Both the position numbers and the translations under genes were made by a program. The notes beneath the pieces are model-generated. The model was not told where the DNA came from and made no database searches. It saw nothing but the letters and a program-made list of their open reading frames with translations. Of a stretch of DNA of 64,000 nucleotides, positions 1 through 7,788 are shown piece by piece. Source of the DNA: Lentzea sp033794685 (GTDB taxonomy: Bacteria > Actinomycetota > Actinomycetes > Mycobacteriales > Pseudonocardiaceae); NCBI GenBank assembly GCA_033794685.1, contig JARAYZ010000003.1; one strand, 5' to 3'. How positions within the stretch are numbered: the first letter of the stretch is position 1; every line of letters begins with the position of its first letter.

Positions 1-293
1 CCGTCGAGGGCGCCGACCCCGAGCGTCGCAGCTACGTCACGCGCGCCGAGTTCGCCGACCCGGACGGCAACACGTGGATCCTGCAGGAGGTCACGACCCG
101 CCTGCCCGGCCGCGTCGACGCCGACGACACGTCCTACGACTCGATCACCGACCTCGCGGCGGCGTTGCGCAGGGCCGCGGTGGCCCACGGCGAGCACGAG
201 AAGCGCAACGGCGGGGAGTTCGACGAGAACTGGCCCGACTGGTACGCCGAGTACATGGTCAAGGAGCAGACGGGACAGCCGTTGCCGCAGTGA
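1..293 (+). CDS. VOC (glyoxalase/bleomycin-resistance) family protein, C-terminal part
   Basis: The reading frame is open from base 3 to a TGA at 291-293, so only the last 96 codons lie in the window. The stretch FADPDGNTWILQEV is the typical final beta strand of a vicinal-oxygen-chelate domain, where the Glu is usually a metal ligand. A charged tail of about 50 residues follows (containing HEKRNGGEFDENW and ending near YAEYMVKEQTG), as in some actinobacterial glyoxalase-like proteins. The substrate cannot be inferred. A hairpin terminator follows immediately. Confidence 0.75.
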   Translation, partial: VEGADPERRSYVTRAEFADPDGNTWILQEVTTRLPGRVDADDTSYDSITDLAAALRRAAVAHGEHEKRNGGEFDENWPDWYAEYMVKEQTGQPLPQ

Positions 294-311
294 GAACGAG
301 GAAACAGCAAG

Positions 312-360
312 AGCGCTGCGCGGAACGCCGGACTCCTCGGTGTTCCGCGCGCTTTGTGTT
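312..360 (+). terminator. Hairpin terminator after the VOC gene
   Basis: A perfect 9-bp stem GCGCGGAAC (318-326) pairs with GTTCCGCGC (342-350) around a 15-nt loop. It is followed by a T-rich stretch, GCTTTGTGTT. It lies 25 bases after the stop codon, as expected for a factor-independent terminator. Confidence 0.7.
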
Positions 361-464
361 GCGCTCGTCCGCGAACCGGCCTCGGGTGGTGTCCCTAGGG
401 GCCGTCCCTGATGTGGCCGGGCCGTGTCGCCGCTTACCTTCTCTCGCAAGCGAGGGAGGGCTCG

Positions 465-1433
465 ATGAAGGCCATCGTCCAGGACAGATACGGCTCTGCG
501 GACGTGCTGGAGCTGCGGGAGGTCGAACGGCCGGTGCCCGCGGCCGGCGAGGTGCTGGTCCGGGTGCGGGCGTCGTCGGTGAACGCCGCCGACTGGCACA
601 TCATGCGCGGTGACCCGTACTTCGCGCGGCTGTTCCTCGGCTGGAAGGGCCCGAAGACGCGGATCCGGGGGATGGACTTCGCGGGCGTGGTCGAGGAGAC
701 CGGACCCGGTGTGGGCGGCATGGTGCAGGTCGGGGACGAGGTGTTCGGCGAGGTCGAGGGGTCCTTCGCCGAGTACGTCCGGGTGCGCGCGGATCTGGTG
801 CAGCACAAGCCGTCCAACCTCACGTTCGAGCAGACGGCGACGCTCCCGCTGGCGGGCAACACCGCCTGGATGGGCCTGACGGACCTGCGGGCCGGGCAGA
901 AGGTGCTGATCAACGGCGCGTCCGGCGGGGTCGGGCTGATGGCGGTGCAGATCGCCAAGGCGCGCAAGGCGATCGTCACCGGCGTGTGCAGCACGCGCAA
1001 CGTCGAGCAGGTCCGCGCGGTCGGCGCCGACCACGTCGTCGACTACCGGACCACGGACTTCACCCGCTCCGGGCAGCGCTACGACCTCGTGTTCGACCTG
1101 GTGGGGAACAGGTCGATGGGCGAGCTGCGGGCGTTGCTCACCGAGGACGGCACGCTGGTGCTCTCCGGCGGCGGCAGCTTCACCGGCGGGGCGCTGTTCG
1201 GCCCGTACCGGCTGATCATCCAGGGCAAGCTGCTCGCGTCGTTCTCCCGGCAGCGGCTCGTGGTGCTGGAGGCCAAGCCCAGCAAGGAGAACCTGGCCGC
1301 GTTGCGGGAGCTCGCCGAGTCCGGGCAGCTGGTGCCGGTGATCGAACGGACGTACCCGCTCACCGACGTGCCGGACGCCATCCGGCACGTGGAGTCGGAA
1401 CACGCGCGAGCGAAGGTCGTCGTGACGGCCTGA
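465..1433 (+). CDS. Zinc-independent NAD(P)-dependent quinone oxidoreductase-like protein (MDR superfamily)
   Basis: The 322-residue protein begins MKAIVQDRYGSADVLEL, the usual start of quinone-oxidoreductase-like medium-chain dehydrogenases. A GroES-like domain covers about residues 1-130. A Rossmann domain follows, with the nucleotide-binding motif NGASGGVGLMAVQIAK near residue 150. The cysteine cluster that binds structural zinc in alcohol dehydrogenases is absent. The ATG at 465 is preferred over an upstream in-frame ATG at 411 because GAGGGAGGG lies just upstream of it. Such enzymes reduce quinones, enones or other electrophiles; the true substrate is unknown. The gene stands alone between a terminator and the carboxylesterase. 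Confidence 0.85.
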   Translation: MKAIVQDRYGSADVLELREVERPVPAAGEVLVRVRASSVNAADWHIMRGDPYFARLFLGWKGPKTRIRGMDFAGVVEETGPGVGGMVQVGDEVFGEVEGSFAEYVRVRADLVQHKPSNLTFEQTATLPLAGNTAWMGLTDLRAGQKVLINGASGGVGLMAVQIAKARKAIVTGVCSTRNVEQVRAVGADHVVDYRTTDFTRSGQRYDLVFDLVGNRSMGELRALLTEDGTLVLSGGGSFTGGALFGPYRLIIQGKLLASFSRQRLVVLEAKPSKENLAALRELAESGQLVPVIERTYPLTDVPDAIRHVESEHARAKVVVTA

Positions 1434-1543
1434 GTGCCTTGTCGTTGGGGTGGAATCACTACCCCGGCAAGGACCTGACGGTGTCGCTCACGGTGGGCGT
1501 TAAATCACTGGCGTTCCCGCCGGGATGCCCCGACGATTCCGCC

Positions 1544-2989
1544 ATGGTCGAGGTACGAGTCACCGGCGGAACGGTTCGCGGCACCACCGAGCAGGGGATG
1601 ACGGTGTTCCGCGGCATCCCGTTCGCGGCGCCGCCGGTGGGATCCGCACGGTTCGCCGCGCCGCAATCGGTCGTGGCGTGGGACGGCGTGCGGGACGCGC
1701 TGGAGTTCGGGCCACCGCCACCGCAGGCCGCGGTGTTCGGCATGGACGGCATCGGGGCCGCCGGCGACGAGTGGCTGACGGTGAACGTCTGGTCGCCCCA
1801 GGGGGCCGCTGACCTGCCGGTGATGGTGTGGATCCAGGGCGGCGCGTACACGGTCGGCATGTCCGGGCTGCCCGACTACGACGGCGCGCGGCTCGCGTCG
1901 GGCGGTGTCGTCCTGGTGACGTTCAACTACCGCGTGGGCATCGAGGGGTTCGCGCTGATCGAGGGCGCTCCGGCCAACCGCGGTCTGCTGGACCAGGTCG
2001 CCGCGCTGGAGTGGGTGCGCGACAACATCCGCGCGTTCGGCGGTGATCCGGCCCGCGTGACGGTCTTCGGCCAGTCCGCGGGTGGTGGCTCGGTGGCGGC
2101 GCTGCTCGCCATGCCCCGTGCCGCCGGGCTCTTCCAGCGCGCGATCGCGAGCAGCGTGCCGGGCACGTTCTTCACTCCCGAACTGGCCGCCGACATCGCC
2201 GCCGTGTGCGCCGCCGAACTGGGGCTGCGCCCGACCGTCGCCGATCTGTCCACTGTGGATCCCGAACTGCTGCCGGCCGCGGGGGACGAGGTGATGGCCA
2301 AGATGCGCCAGTTCACCCGCTGGGGACAGGTGGCTCAGAAGATGATTCCGTTCGCGCCGGTGGTCGACGGGGACGTGCTGCCGGTGACGCCGTGGGAGGC
2401 GCTGAAGTCGGGTGCCGGGCGGGATGTCGAGCTGCTCGCCGGGCACACGCTGCACGAGCAGCGGCTCCTGTCCGTGCTGGAGGGCTTGGTCGGGACCGTG
2501 ACGCCGGAGCAGGCGTCGGCGGCGGCGGAACTGTTCGCTCCCGGTCTCGCGTATCCGGACCTGGAGCCCGAGGAGTTGTTCGAGGTGGTCTGCTCGGACT
2601 GGCTGTTCCGGATGCCGTCGTTGAAGCTGGCGGAGGCACAGGTGGCGGCGGGTGGCCGGGCGCACGTCTACGTGGTCGCGTTCGAACCGACCGAGGCGTT
2701 CCGCGCGTGCCACGGGATGGACGTGCCGCTGGTGTTCGGCAACCTCGACCGGGGGCAGTCGGCCGCGGTGCTCGGGGAGATCACGCCGGACGTGCGAGAC
2801 GTGTCCGCGCGGATGCGGGCGGCGTGGACGGGCTTCGCCGTCGACGGTGATCCGGGGTGGCCCGTCTTCTCCGCCGACCGTCTGACGCGGGTGTTCGACG
2901 TCCGGGACGAGACGGCGCCGTACCCGGAGGAGCGGTCGCGGCTGATCTGGCAGGACCACGAGTTCGCCGCGATCCCCCCAGTGCGGTGA
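1544..2989 (+). CDS. Type-B carboxylesterase / lipase family protein
   Basis: The 481-residue alpha/beta hydrolase opens MVEVRVTGGTVRGTTEQG and carries FRGIPFAAPPVG, the standard N-terminal signature of para-nitrobenzyl esterase-like enzymes. The nucleophile is Ser178 in FGQSAGGG. The oxyanion loop reads IQGGAY instead of the common HGGG. The catalytic His is probably His390 in ACHGMDVPLVFGN. The length matches the family and no signal peptide is seen, so the protein is probably cytoplasmic. It would hydrolyse carboxylic esters of unknown identity. Its last 11 bases form the start of a 70-nt inverted repeat. Confidence 0.85.
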   Translation: MVEVRVTGGTVRGTTEQGMTVFRGIPFAAPPVGSARFAAPQSVVAWDGVRDALEFGPPPPQAAVFGMDGIGAAGDEWLTVNVWSPQGAADLPVMVWIQGGAYTVGMSGLPDYDGARLASGGVVLVTFNYRVGIEGFALIEGAPANRGLLDQVAALEWVRDNIRAFGGDPARVTVFGQSAGGGSVAALLAMPRAAGLFQRAIASSVPGTFFTPELAADIAAVCAAELGLRPTVADLSTVDPELLPAAGDEVMAKMRQFTRWGQVAQKMIPFAPVVDGDVLPVTPWEALKSGAGRDVELLAGHTLHEQRLLSVLEGLVGTVTPEQASAAAELFAPGLAYPDLEPEELFEVVCSDWLFRMPSLKLAEAQVAAGGRAHVYVVAFEPTEAFRACHGMDVPLVFGNLDRGQSAAVLGEITPDVRDVSARMRAAWTGFAVDGDPGWPVFSADRLTRVFDVRDETAPYPEERSRLIWQDHEFAAIPPVR

Positions 2990-3139
2990 CCACTGACCTT
3001 CACCGGGTCTTCCGGCGCCCAGCAGGGCGCCTCGCGGCACCGTCCCCGCGCCCCCGTACGTCCAGTACTCGGGGACGGCACCGCGATGCACCCGTCTGAA
3101 CGGCGGAATACCAGGTAAAGGTTGGTGGCCACCGCACTG
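2979..3139. repeat. Inverted doublet of a 70-nt element (palindromic intergenic repeat)
   Basis: The plus strand at 2979-3048 and the minus strand at 3139-3070 align without gaps over 70 nt, with 55 identities by my count. The central gap is 21 nt. Both copies start CAGTGCGGTG and both end CCGTCCCCG. They also read as similar peptides (TDLHRVFRRPAGRLAAPS and TNLYLVFRRSDGCIAVPS). This is either a long imperfect RNA hairpin or two head-to-head copies of a dispersed repeat. The left copy overlaps the end of the carboxylesterase gene. Confidence 0.7.
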
Positions 3140-3162
3140 GCCCGGTAGCGCGGGAATACCTG

Positions 3163-3197
3163 CCTTCCGGAGGCGTTGTACGCGTCCGGAAGGGAGG
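3163..3197 (+). promoter_or_regulatory. Hairpin overlapping the ribosome-binding site of the TPR gene
   Basis: A perfect 9-bp inverted repeat, CCTTCCGGA (3163-3171) and TCCGGAAGG (3185-3193), ends inside the Shine-Dalgarno sequence AGGGAGG (3191-3197) of the gene starting at 3205. If it folds in the mRNA it would hide part of that site, so it may control translation. This is a structural inference only. Confidence 0.45.
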
Positions 3198-3204
3198 TTC
3201 TCCG

Positions 3205-3642
3205 ATGAACGAGTTCTCCGTGCACGACAGCACGATGTTCAACGCCTACCAGCCGAATGGTGAGGTGGCGGCAGATCGCTGGGTGACGGTCCGGCACCTG
3301 TTCGACTCCGGCCACGTGGAGACCCCCGCCGAGAAGTGGGAGCGCGCGCGGCTGCTGTTCGAGTCCCGCGACTACGTCAAGGCCGCCGAGCTGCTGGCCG
3401 CCGTCGCCGGCGAGGTCCCGTTCCAGACGGACCTCCGCCTGCTGCTGGCCCGCGCCTATTACCACTCGGCGCAGCTGGGCAAGGCCGAGGCGCAGCTCCG
3501 CGTCATCGTGGACCGCGACCCGGTCGAGCACTACGCCCACCTGCTGCTCGGTCGCACGCTGGAGCGGCAGGGCAGGCCCGAGGAGGCCGCGCCGTGGCTC
3601 CGGCTGGCCGCCGCCTTCGGTGGAGACCTGGCCGAGGTCTGA
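3205..3642 (+). CDS. Tetratricopeptide-repeat protein (145 aa)
   Basis: After a 35-residue N-terminal stretch, the protein is built of TPR-like helix pairs: EKWERARLLFESRDYVKAAE, then LRLLLARAYYHSAQLGKAEA, then HYAHLLLGRTLERQGRPEEA. TPRs mediate protein contacts; there is no catalytic domain, signal peptide or membrane segment. The ATG at 3205 follows AGGGAGG at a good distance, part of which lies in a hairpin. The gene is short and monocistronic, ending at a strong bidirectional terminator. Its partner is not evident from the neighbours. Confidence 0.8.
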   Translation: MNEFSVHDSTMFNAYQPNGEVAADRWVTVRHLFDSGHVETPAEKWERARLLFESRDYVKAAELLAAVAGEVPFQTDLRLLLARAYYHSAQLGKAEAQLRVIVDRDPVEHYAHLLLGRTLERQGRPEEAAPWLRLAAAFGGDLAEV

Positions 3643-3648
3643 CAGCAA

Positions 3649-3671
3649 GGGGGCGGCCGCCGGCCGCCCCC
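3649..3671. terminator. Bidirectional GC-rich hairpin terminator
   Basis: A perfect 10-bp stem, GGGGGCGGCC and GGCCGCCCCC, around a 3-nt loop lies between the convergent TPR gene (stop 3642) and the EphD-like gene (stop 3678). It probably ends transcription from both sides. Confidence 0.75.
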
Positions 3672-3677
3672 GAAGTC

Positions 3678-5297
3678 CTATCCGACGTCCAGCTTGGCGA
3701 ACGCGCGCAGCAACCCCGGTGCCGCCCGGCTGGCGAGCCGTGCGGCCCTGGCCTCGGCCGTCACCGGCACGACGGGCTTGTTGCGGCGCACCGCGCGCAC
3801 GATCTGGGTGGCCACGCCCTCGGGACCGAAGCCGCGCCGGGCGTAGATCCGGGACGCGCGGTCCTGCTTGCGGCGTTCCTCCTCGGAGCTGACACCGGAG
3901 AACGTCGTGGTCGCCGTGATGTTCGTGTTCACCACCCCGGGACAGATGGCGCTGACGCCGATGGCGTGCGGTGCGAGTTCGGCCCGCAGGCAGTCCGACA
4001 GCATGAACACCGCCGCCTTGCTGGTGGCGTACGCGGAGAGGATCTTCGACGGCAGGTAGGCCGCCGCCGAGGACAGGTTCACGACGTGGCCGCCCTCTCC
4101 GCGTTCGACCATCAGCTCACCGAACGCCCGGCAGCCGTGCACGACGCCCCACAGGTTGACGTCCAGCACCCGTTGCCACTGCTCGGTCGTGGTCGACAGG
4201 AACGACCCGGAGTGGCCGATACCCGCGTTGTTCACGACCACGTCGGGCACGCCGTGCTCGTCCGCGACCTGCCGTGCCCACGCTCGCACGGCCTCCTCGG
4301 AGCGCACGTCGACCTCGTAGGCGTGGCCGTCGACCAGTCCGGCCGTCTCCTTCGCCGCCGCGAAGTCCACATCGGACACCACGACCTTCGCCCCCGTCCC
4401 GGCGAACGCCACCGCCGTGGCCCGGCCGATGCCGCTGCCGCCACCCGTGATCACGACGAGCTCGCGCTTCGGCGTGGAGTCCGCGACGAACTCGCTGATC
4501 ATCCGCGCGACCGGCTCCGGATGGCTCAGTGGCGCCCAGTGCCCGGCCGCGATCCTGCGCCGCGTGAGCGACGGCACCCAGCGCTCCAGGTCGAGCGGCT
4601 CGGTGCGGATGTAGCGGTCGTGGATCGGCTGGACGACCTGCACCGGCATGGGGGCGAAGCGTTGCCGGGGAGAGCGCATGACCCGCCGGATGTTGGCCCG
4701 GTACAACGAGATCCCGCGCACCGCGTCCGTGGTGATCGTGCGCGCGGGCCTGACCCGCACGCCCTCCACCCGTTGCAGCACACCTCCCCAGCGCGGACCG
4801 AGGTAGAGCCGCCAGAACAGCGGCGCCAGCACCGGCACGTGGAACGCGCCGATGTACCAGGAACGGAAGAACTGCCTGAGGTGAGCGATCGACAACCGCT
4901 TGCGCGACCAGTGCCCCATGTGGTCGAGGCTCGGCCCGGAGATCGAGGTGAACGTGGCGATCCGCGCGCCGGGCGTGGTCACGGCCTCCCACGACTGGAT
5001 CGAACCCCAGTCGTGCCCGACCAGGTGCACGGGCTCGTCCGGGCTGACCGCGTCGATCACCGCGAACAGGTCCGCCGCCAGCCGTTCGAGCCGGTAACCG
5101 TCCTCAGTGGACGGCGCGGTCGACTCGCCGGCCCCGCGCACGTCGTAGGTGACGACGCGGAAGTCCTTCTCCAGCAGGGCGGCCACGCGGTCCCAGACCT
5201 CGTGCGTGTCCGGATACCCGTGCACCAGGACCACCGTCGGCCCGGACGTGCCGCGCACCTGCACGGCGAGGTCGACTTCCCCGGAACGCACCTTCAC
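3678..5297 (-). CDS. EphD-like fusion: alpha/beta (epoxide) hydrolase plus short-chain dehydrogenase
   Basis: This 539-residue protein has two enzymes in one chain. Residues 1-275 are an epoxide-hydrolase-like alpha/beta hydrolase with LVHGYPD, the nucleophile motif GHDWGS (Asp96) and a candidate catalytic His253 in AGHWAPLSHPE. Residues 278-539 are a classical SDR with GGGSGIG (285-291), NNAG (356-359) and YATSK (Tyr423, Lys427). The same order is known from mycobacterial EphD, which has been linked to mycolic-acid metabolism. The gene follows the reductase gene with a 4-base stop/start overlap, so they are translationally coupled. I infer a lipid-modifying role, with the hydrolase and SDR acting in sequence. 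Confidence 0.85.
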   Translation of the reverse strand: MKVRSGEVDLAVQVRGTSGPTVVLVHGYPDTHEVWDRVAALLEKDFRVVTYDVRGAGESTAPSTEDGYRLERLAADLFAVIDAVSPDEPVHLVGHDWGSIQSWEAVTTPGARIATFTSISGPSLDHMGHWSRKRLSIAHLRQFFRSWYIGAFHVPVLAPLFWRLYLGPRWGGVLQRVEGVRVRPARTITTDAVRGISLYRANIRRVMRSPRQRFAPMPVQVVQPIHDRYIRTEPLDLERWVPSLTRRRIAAGHWAPLSHPEPVARMISEFVADSTPKRELVVITGGGSGIGRATAVAFAGTGAKVVVSDVDFAAAKETAGLVDGHAYEVDVRSEEAVRAWARQVADEHGVPDVVVNNAGIGHSGSFLSTTTEQWQRVLDVNLWGVVHGCRAFGELMVERGEGGHVVNLSSAAAYLPSKILSAYATSKAAVFMLSDCLRAELAPHAIGVSAICPGVVNTNITATTTFSGVSSEEERRKQDRASRIYARRGFGPEGVATQIVRAVRRNKPVVPVTAEARAARLASRAAPGLLRAFAKLDVG

Positions 5298-6190
5298 AGT
5301 TCCTCCAAGACGAGTCGGTCACCGGTGGGCCGGTCCACGCAGATCCGCACGCCGCCGACGTCGCACGTGCCGCAGAACCCCTGCCGGCACGAGTAGGCGA
5401 CCGACGGCCGGACATCTCTGATCACGTCGAGTGCCGACCGGTCGGCCGGCACGTCCAGGGTCACCCCGCTGCGCCGCAGTTCGACCGTGAACGGCCGGCC
5501 GTCGACGATCGGCGGCGGACTGAAGCGTTCGAAGTGCAGCCAGCGCGACGAGAACTCGGCGCGCACCTGTTCGAGCATCGACGCCGGTCCGCAGCAGTAC
5601 ACGGCGCCGCGCGGCGACGTGTCCCCGAGCAGGGGCGAACCACGCCCGATCCGCACGTCGACGCGACCGGCAGGCAACTCGTCCAGGAACGGCATCGCCG
5701 CCCTCGACCGCCCGCGGTAGACGAGCCGCCAGTCGAGACCGGCCCGCGCGGCCGCGTGCGCCATCGGCAGGATCGCGGTGATGCCGATGCCGCCCGCCAC
5801 GAACACGATCGGCCCGATCCCGGCGAACGGGAACGCGTTGCGCGGCCCCCGCACCTGGATCCGGTCACCGACCCGCAACGCCTGCACCTCGCGTGACCCG
5901 GCGCCGACCTCGCGGACCGCGATCCGGTAGGTGCTCTCGCCCGGATCACCGCACAGCGAGTACTGCCGGCGCAGCCCCGAGGGCAGGTGCAGGTCGACGT
6001 GACAGCCGGGTTGCCAGGCGGGCAGCGCCGGCCCGCCGAAGCGGAGGCTCACCACCCCGTCCGCGACCTGCGAGCGTTCGACGACGGTGAGCCACAACGC
6101 ATCCCGCGCGACACCAGGTCGCGCCCGGCCGCCGAACCGGGTGACGGCGGCGTCGTACAGATCGCCGAAGCGGGTCAGGCCTCGCAGCAT
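5294..6190 (-). CDS. FAD/NAD(P) reductase with C-terminal 2Fe-2S domain (PDR/VanB type)
   Basis: The 298-residue protein combines a ferredoxin-reductase-like FAD domain (RQYSLCGDP near residue 75), an NAD domain (VFVAGGIGITAI near 130; CCGPASM near 205) and a C-terminal plant-type ferredoxin domain. The cysteines are Cys268, Cys273, Cys276 and Cys284. The gap between the third and fourth is only 7 residues, where about 29 is usual, so the cluster loop is shortened. It would pass electrons from NAD(P)H to an oxygenase or desaturase. The upstream ferritin-like protein is the obvious candidate partner, and the EphD-like gene overlaps downstream. Confidence 0.85.
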   Translation of the reverse strand: MLRGLTRFGDLYDAAVTRFGGRARPGVARDALWLTVVERSQVADGVVSLRFGGPALPAWQPGCHVDLHLPSGLRRQYSLCGDPGESTYRIAVREVGAGSREVQALRVGDRIQVRGPRNAFPFAGIGPIVFVAGGIGITAILPMAHAAARAGLDWRLVYRGRSRAAMPFLDELPAGRVDVRIGRGSPLLGDTSPRGAVYCCGPASMLEQVRAEFSSRWLHFERFSPPPIVDGRPFTVELRRSGVTLDVPADRSALDVIRDVRPSVAYSCRQGFCGTCDVGGVRICVDRPTGDRLVLEEL

Positions 6191-6236
6191 CGAAGCACCT
6201 CCCCGGCCGGTGAGGACTCGGTCGAGTGGCGGCGCA

Positions 6237-7094
6237 TCAGTGCGCCTCGCGGGCGGCGGGGGAGGACGCGAGGTACGCGATCGCCTGCGTCGTCGAGCCT
6301 TCCTGCTTCGGGTGGTAGGCGGGGTGGAAGTACCGCAGGAACGCCCGGAAGATCTCCGACAGCTTCGGCAGCAACCCGCGCCGCCCGGCCCGCATCGACT
6401 CGCGCCAGGTCAGCCGCACCTTCGTGGTCCGGTCCGCGCGCACCATGAACCGCGCGCCGCGCACCCACAGCCCGAACAGCACCGGCGCGACCAGCAGCAT
6501 CGTCCGCGCGCGCCGCACGTACCGGCGGTCGAGGTGGCACATCAGGTCGTACGCGACGCTGCGGTGCTCGACCTCCTCGGCTGCGTGCCAGCGCAGCAGG
6601 TCCAGCATCACCGGGTGGATGCCGGCCCGGTCGAGCGCGTCGGCGTTCAGCATCCAGTCGCCCAGGTAGGCCGTGAAGTGCTCGACGGCGGCGACGATCG
6701 CGACCCGTTCGATCAACTGCTCGCGCGCCTGCTCGGGGTTCAGGCCCGGCTTGGGGCCGAGGATGCGCTGGAACACGTGCTCCATCTGCCGCGTGAACGG
6801 CCGCGGGTCCAGCCCGTTGGCGAGCAGGTGGTCGAGGACCTCGCTGTGCGCCTCGGCGTGCATCGCCTCCTGCCCGATGAACCCGAGCACGTCCTCGCGC
6901 AGCGTGTCGTCGGTGATCAGCGGCACCACCTGCTGGAACGTCCGCACGAACCACCGCTCGCCCTCGGGCAGCAGCAGGTGCAGGACGTTCATGACGTGCG
7001 TGGCCACCGGCTCGTCCGGGACCCAGTGCATCGGCAGGCTCGACCAGTCGAACCGCACGTCACGTGGCTGCAGAACGAGGTTGTCCGGCTCCAT
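6237..7094 (-). CDS. Predicted metal-dependent hydrolase family (PF10118), ferritin-like di-metal protein
   Basis: The 285-residue protein carries two helical motifs with acidic and His residues, GQEAMHAEAH near residue 75 and HAAEEVEHRS near residue 168. These resemble di-metal carboxylate sites. The annotated family name is metal-dependent hydrolase, but the motif pattern and the adjacent NAD(P)H reductase suggest an oxygen-using di-iron enzyme (inference). The ATG at 7094 is chosen because GGAGGT lies just upstream; longer frames lack this. The gene is first in a three-gene minus-strand unit and divergent from the TetR gene at 7177, with two palindromes between them. Confidence 0.75.
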   Translation of the reverse strand: MEPDNLVLQPRDVRFDWSSLPMHWVPDEPVATHVMNVLHLLLPEGERWFVRTFQQVVPLITDDTLREDVLGFIGQEAMHAEAHSEVLDHLLANGLDPRPFTRQMEHVFQRILGPKPGLNPEQAREQLIERVAIVAAVEHFTAYLGDWMLNADALDRAGIHPVMLDLLRWHAAEEVEHRSVAYDLMCHLDRRYVRRARTMLLVAPVLFGLWVRGARFMVRADRTTKVRLTWRESMRAGRRGLLPKLSEIFRAFLRYFHPAYHPKQEGSTTQAIAYLASSPAAREAH

Positions 7095-7125
7095 CGCAGT
7101 ACCTCCACCGACTCTGCGCCAATTA

Positions 7126-7165
7126 CTACGCCTGCGTAGCTTTGTGAAAGCTACGCCACCGTAGC
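7126..7165. promoter_or_regulatory. Two CTACG-N4-CGTAG palindromes (TetR operator candidates)
   Basis: CTACGCCTGCGTAG lies at 7126-7139 and GCTACGCCACCGTAGC at 7150-7165. Both contain CTACG-N4-CGTAG and sit between the divergent TetR gene and the ferritin-like/reductase/EphD unit. Their position suits autoregulation by the TetR protein and control of the opposite operon. Confidence 0.65.
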
Positions 7166-7176
7166 AATATGGTCCC

Positions 7177-7788
7177 GTGAACACAACGCGTCGCAAGTAC
7201 GCCCGCCGCCTGCCACCCGAGCAGCGTCGCGAGCAACTGCTGGACGCCGCGCTGAGCCTCATCCCGGCCGGGTTCGACACCGTCACGATGGAGTCGGTCG
7301 CGAAGCACGCCGAGGTCACCAAGCCCGTGCTCTACGACCTGTTCGCCAACCGCGGCGAGCTCATCAGCGCCCTGCTCGAACGCGAGGCGGGCCGCGCCAC
7401 CGAACAGGTCCTCGCCGCCCTGCCGACCGACTTCGCCACCAGGTCCCCCGATGACGCCTTCGCCGACGCCGTCCGTGTCTTCGTGACGGCCGTGGTCGAG
7501 GCCCCCGACCGCTGGCGCCTGGTCCTCCTACCGCCCGAGGGGACCCCTCACGAGTTCCGCGCGCAGGTGGAACTCGTCCGCGCGGGCGTCCTCGCCCAGA
7601 TCGAGGACCTGGCCGCCCTGGGCCTGAAGGAACTCGGCCGCCTGGACGACCTCGACGCGGCCCTGCTCGGCCACGCGATGCTCGCCCTCGCCGAGATGTC
7701 CGGCCGCCTGGTCCTCACCGACCCGGAAAAGTTCACACCCGACCGGCTGGCGGCCTTCGTCACCCGGATCGCCCACGGCCTGCGCTGA
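7177..7788 (+). CDS. TetR/AcrR-family transcriptional regulator
   Basis: The 203-residue protein has an N-terminal helix-turn-helix (QRREQLLDAALSLIPAGF; VAKHAEVTKPVLYDLFANRG) and a helical ligand-binding C-terminal domain. Translation starts at GTG 7177. It is divergent from the ferritin-like protein/reductase/EphD-like unit, and the shared upstream region holds two CTACG-N4-CGTAG palindromes. It is therefore the likely repressor of that unit and of itself. The ligand is unknown; a fatty acid or lipid would fit the neighbours. The 3' end overlaps the convergent BTAD regulator gene by 29 bases. Confidence 0.85.
   Translation: MNTTRRKYARRLPPEQRREQLLDAALSLIPAGFDTVTMESVAKHAEVTKPVLYDLFANRGELISALLEREAGRATEQVLAALPTDFATRSPDDAFADAVRVFVTAVVEAPDRWRLVLLPPEGTPHEFRAQVELVRAGVLAQIEDLAALGLKELGRLDDLDAALLGHAMLALAEMSGRLVLTDPEKFTPDRLAAFVTRIAHGLR

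Noticed and set aside
1434..1543. Terminator hairpin GGGGT...ACCCC between the oxidoreductase and the carboxylesterase
   Set aside because: The stem is only five base pairs, with no T-run, too weak to support.
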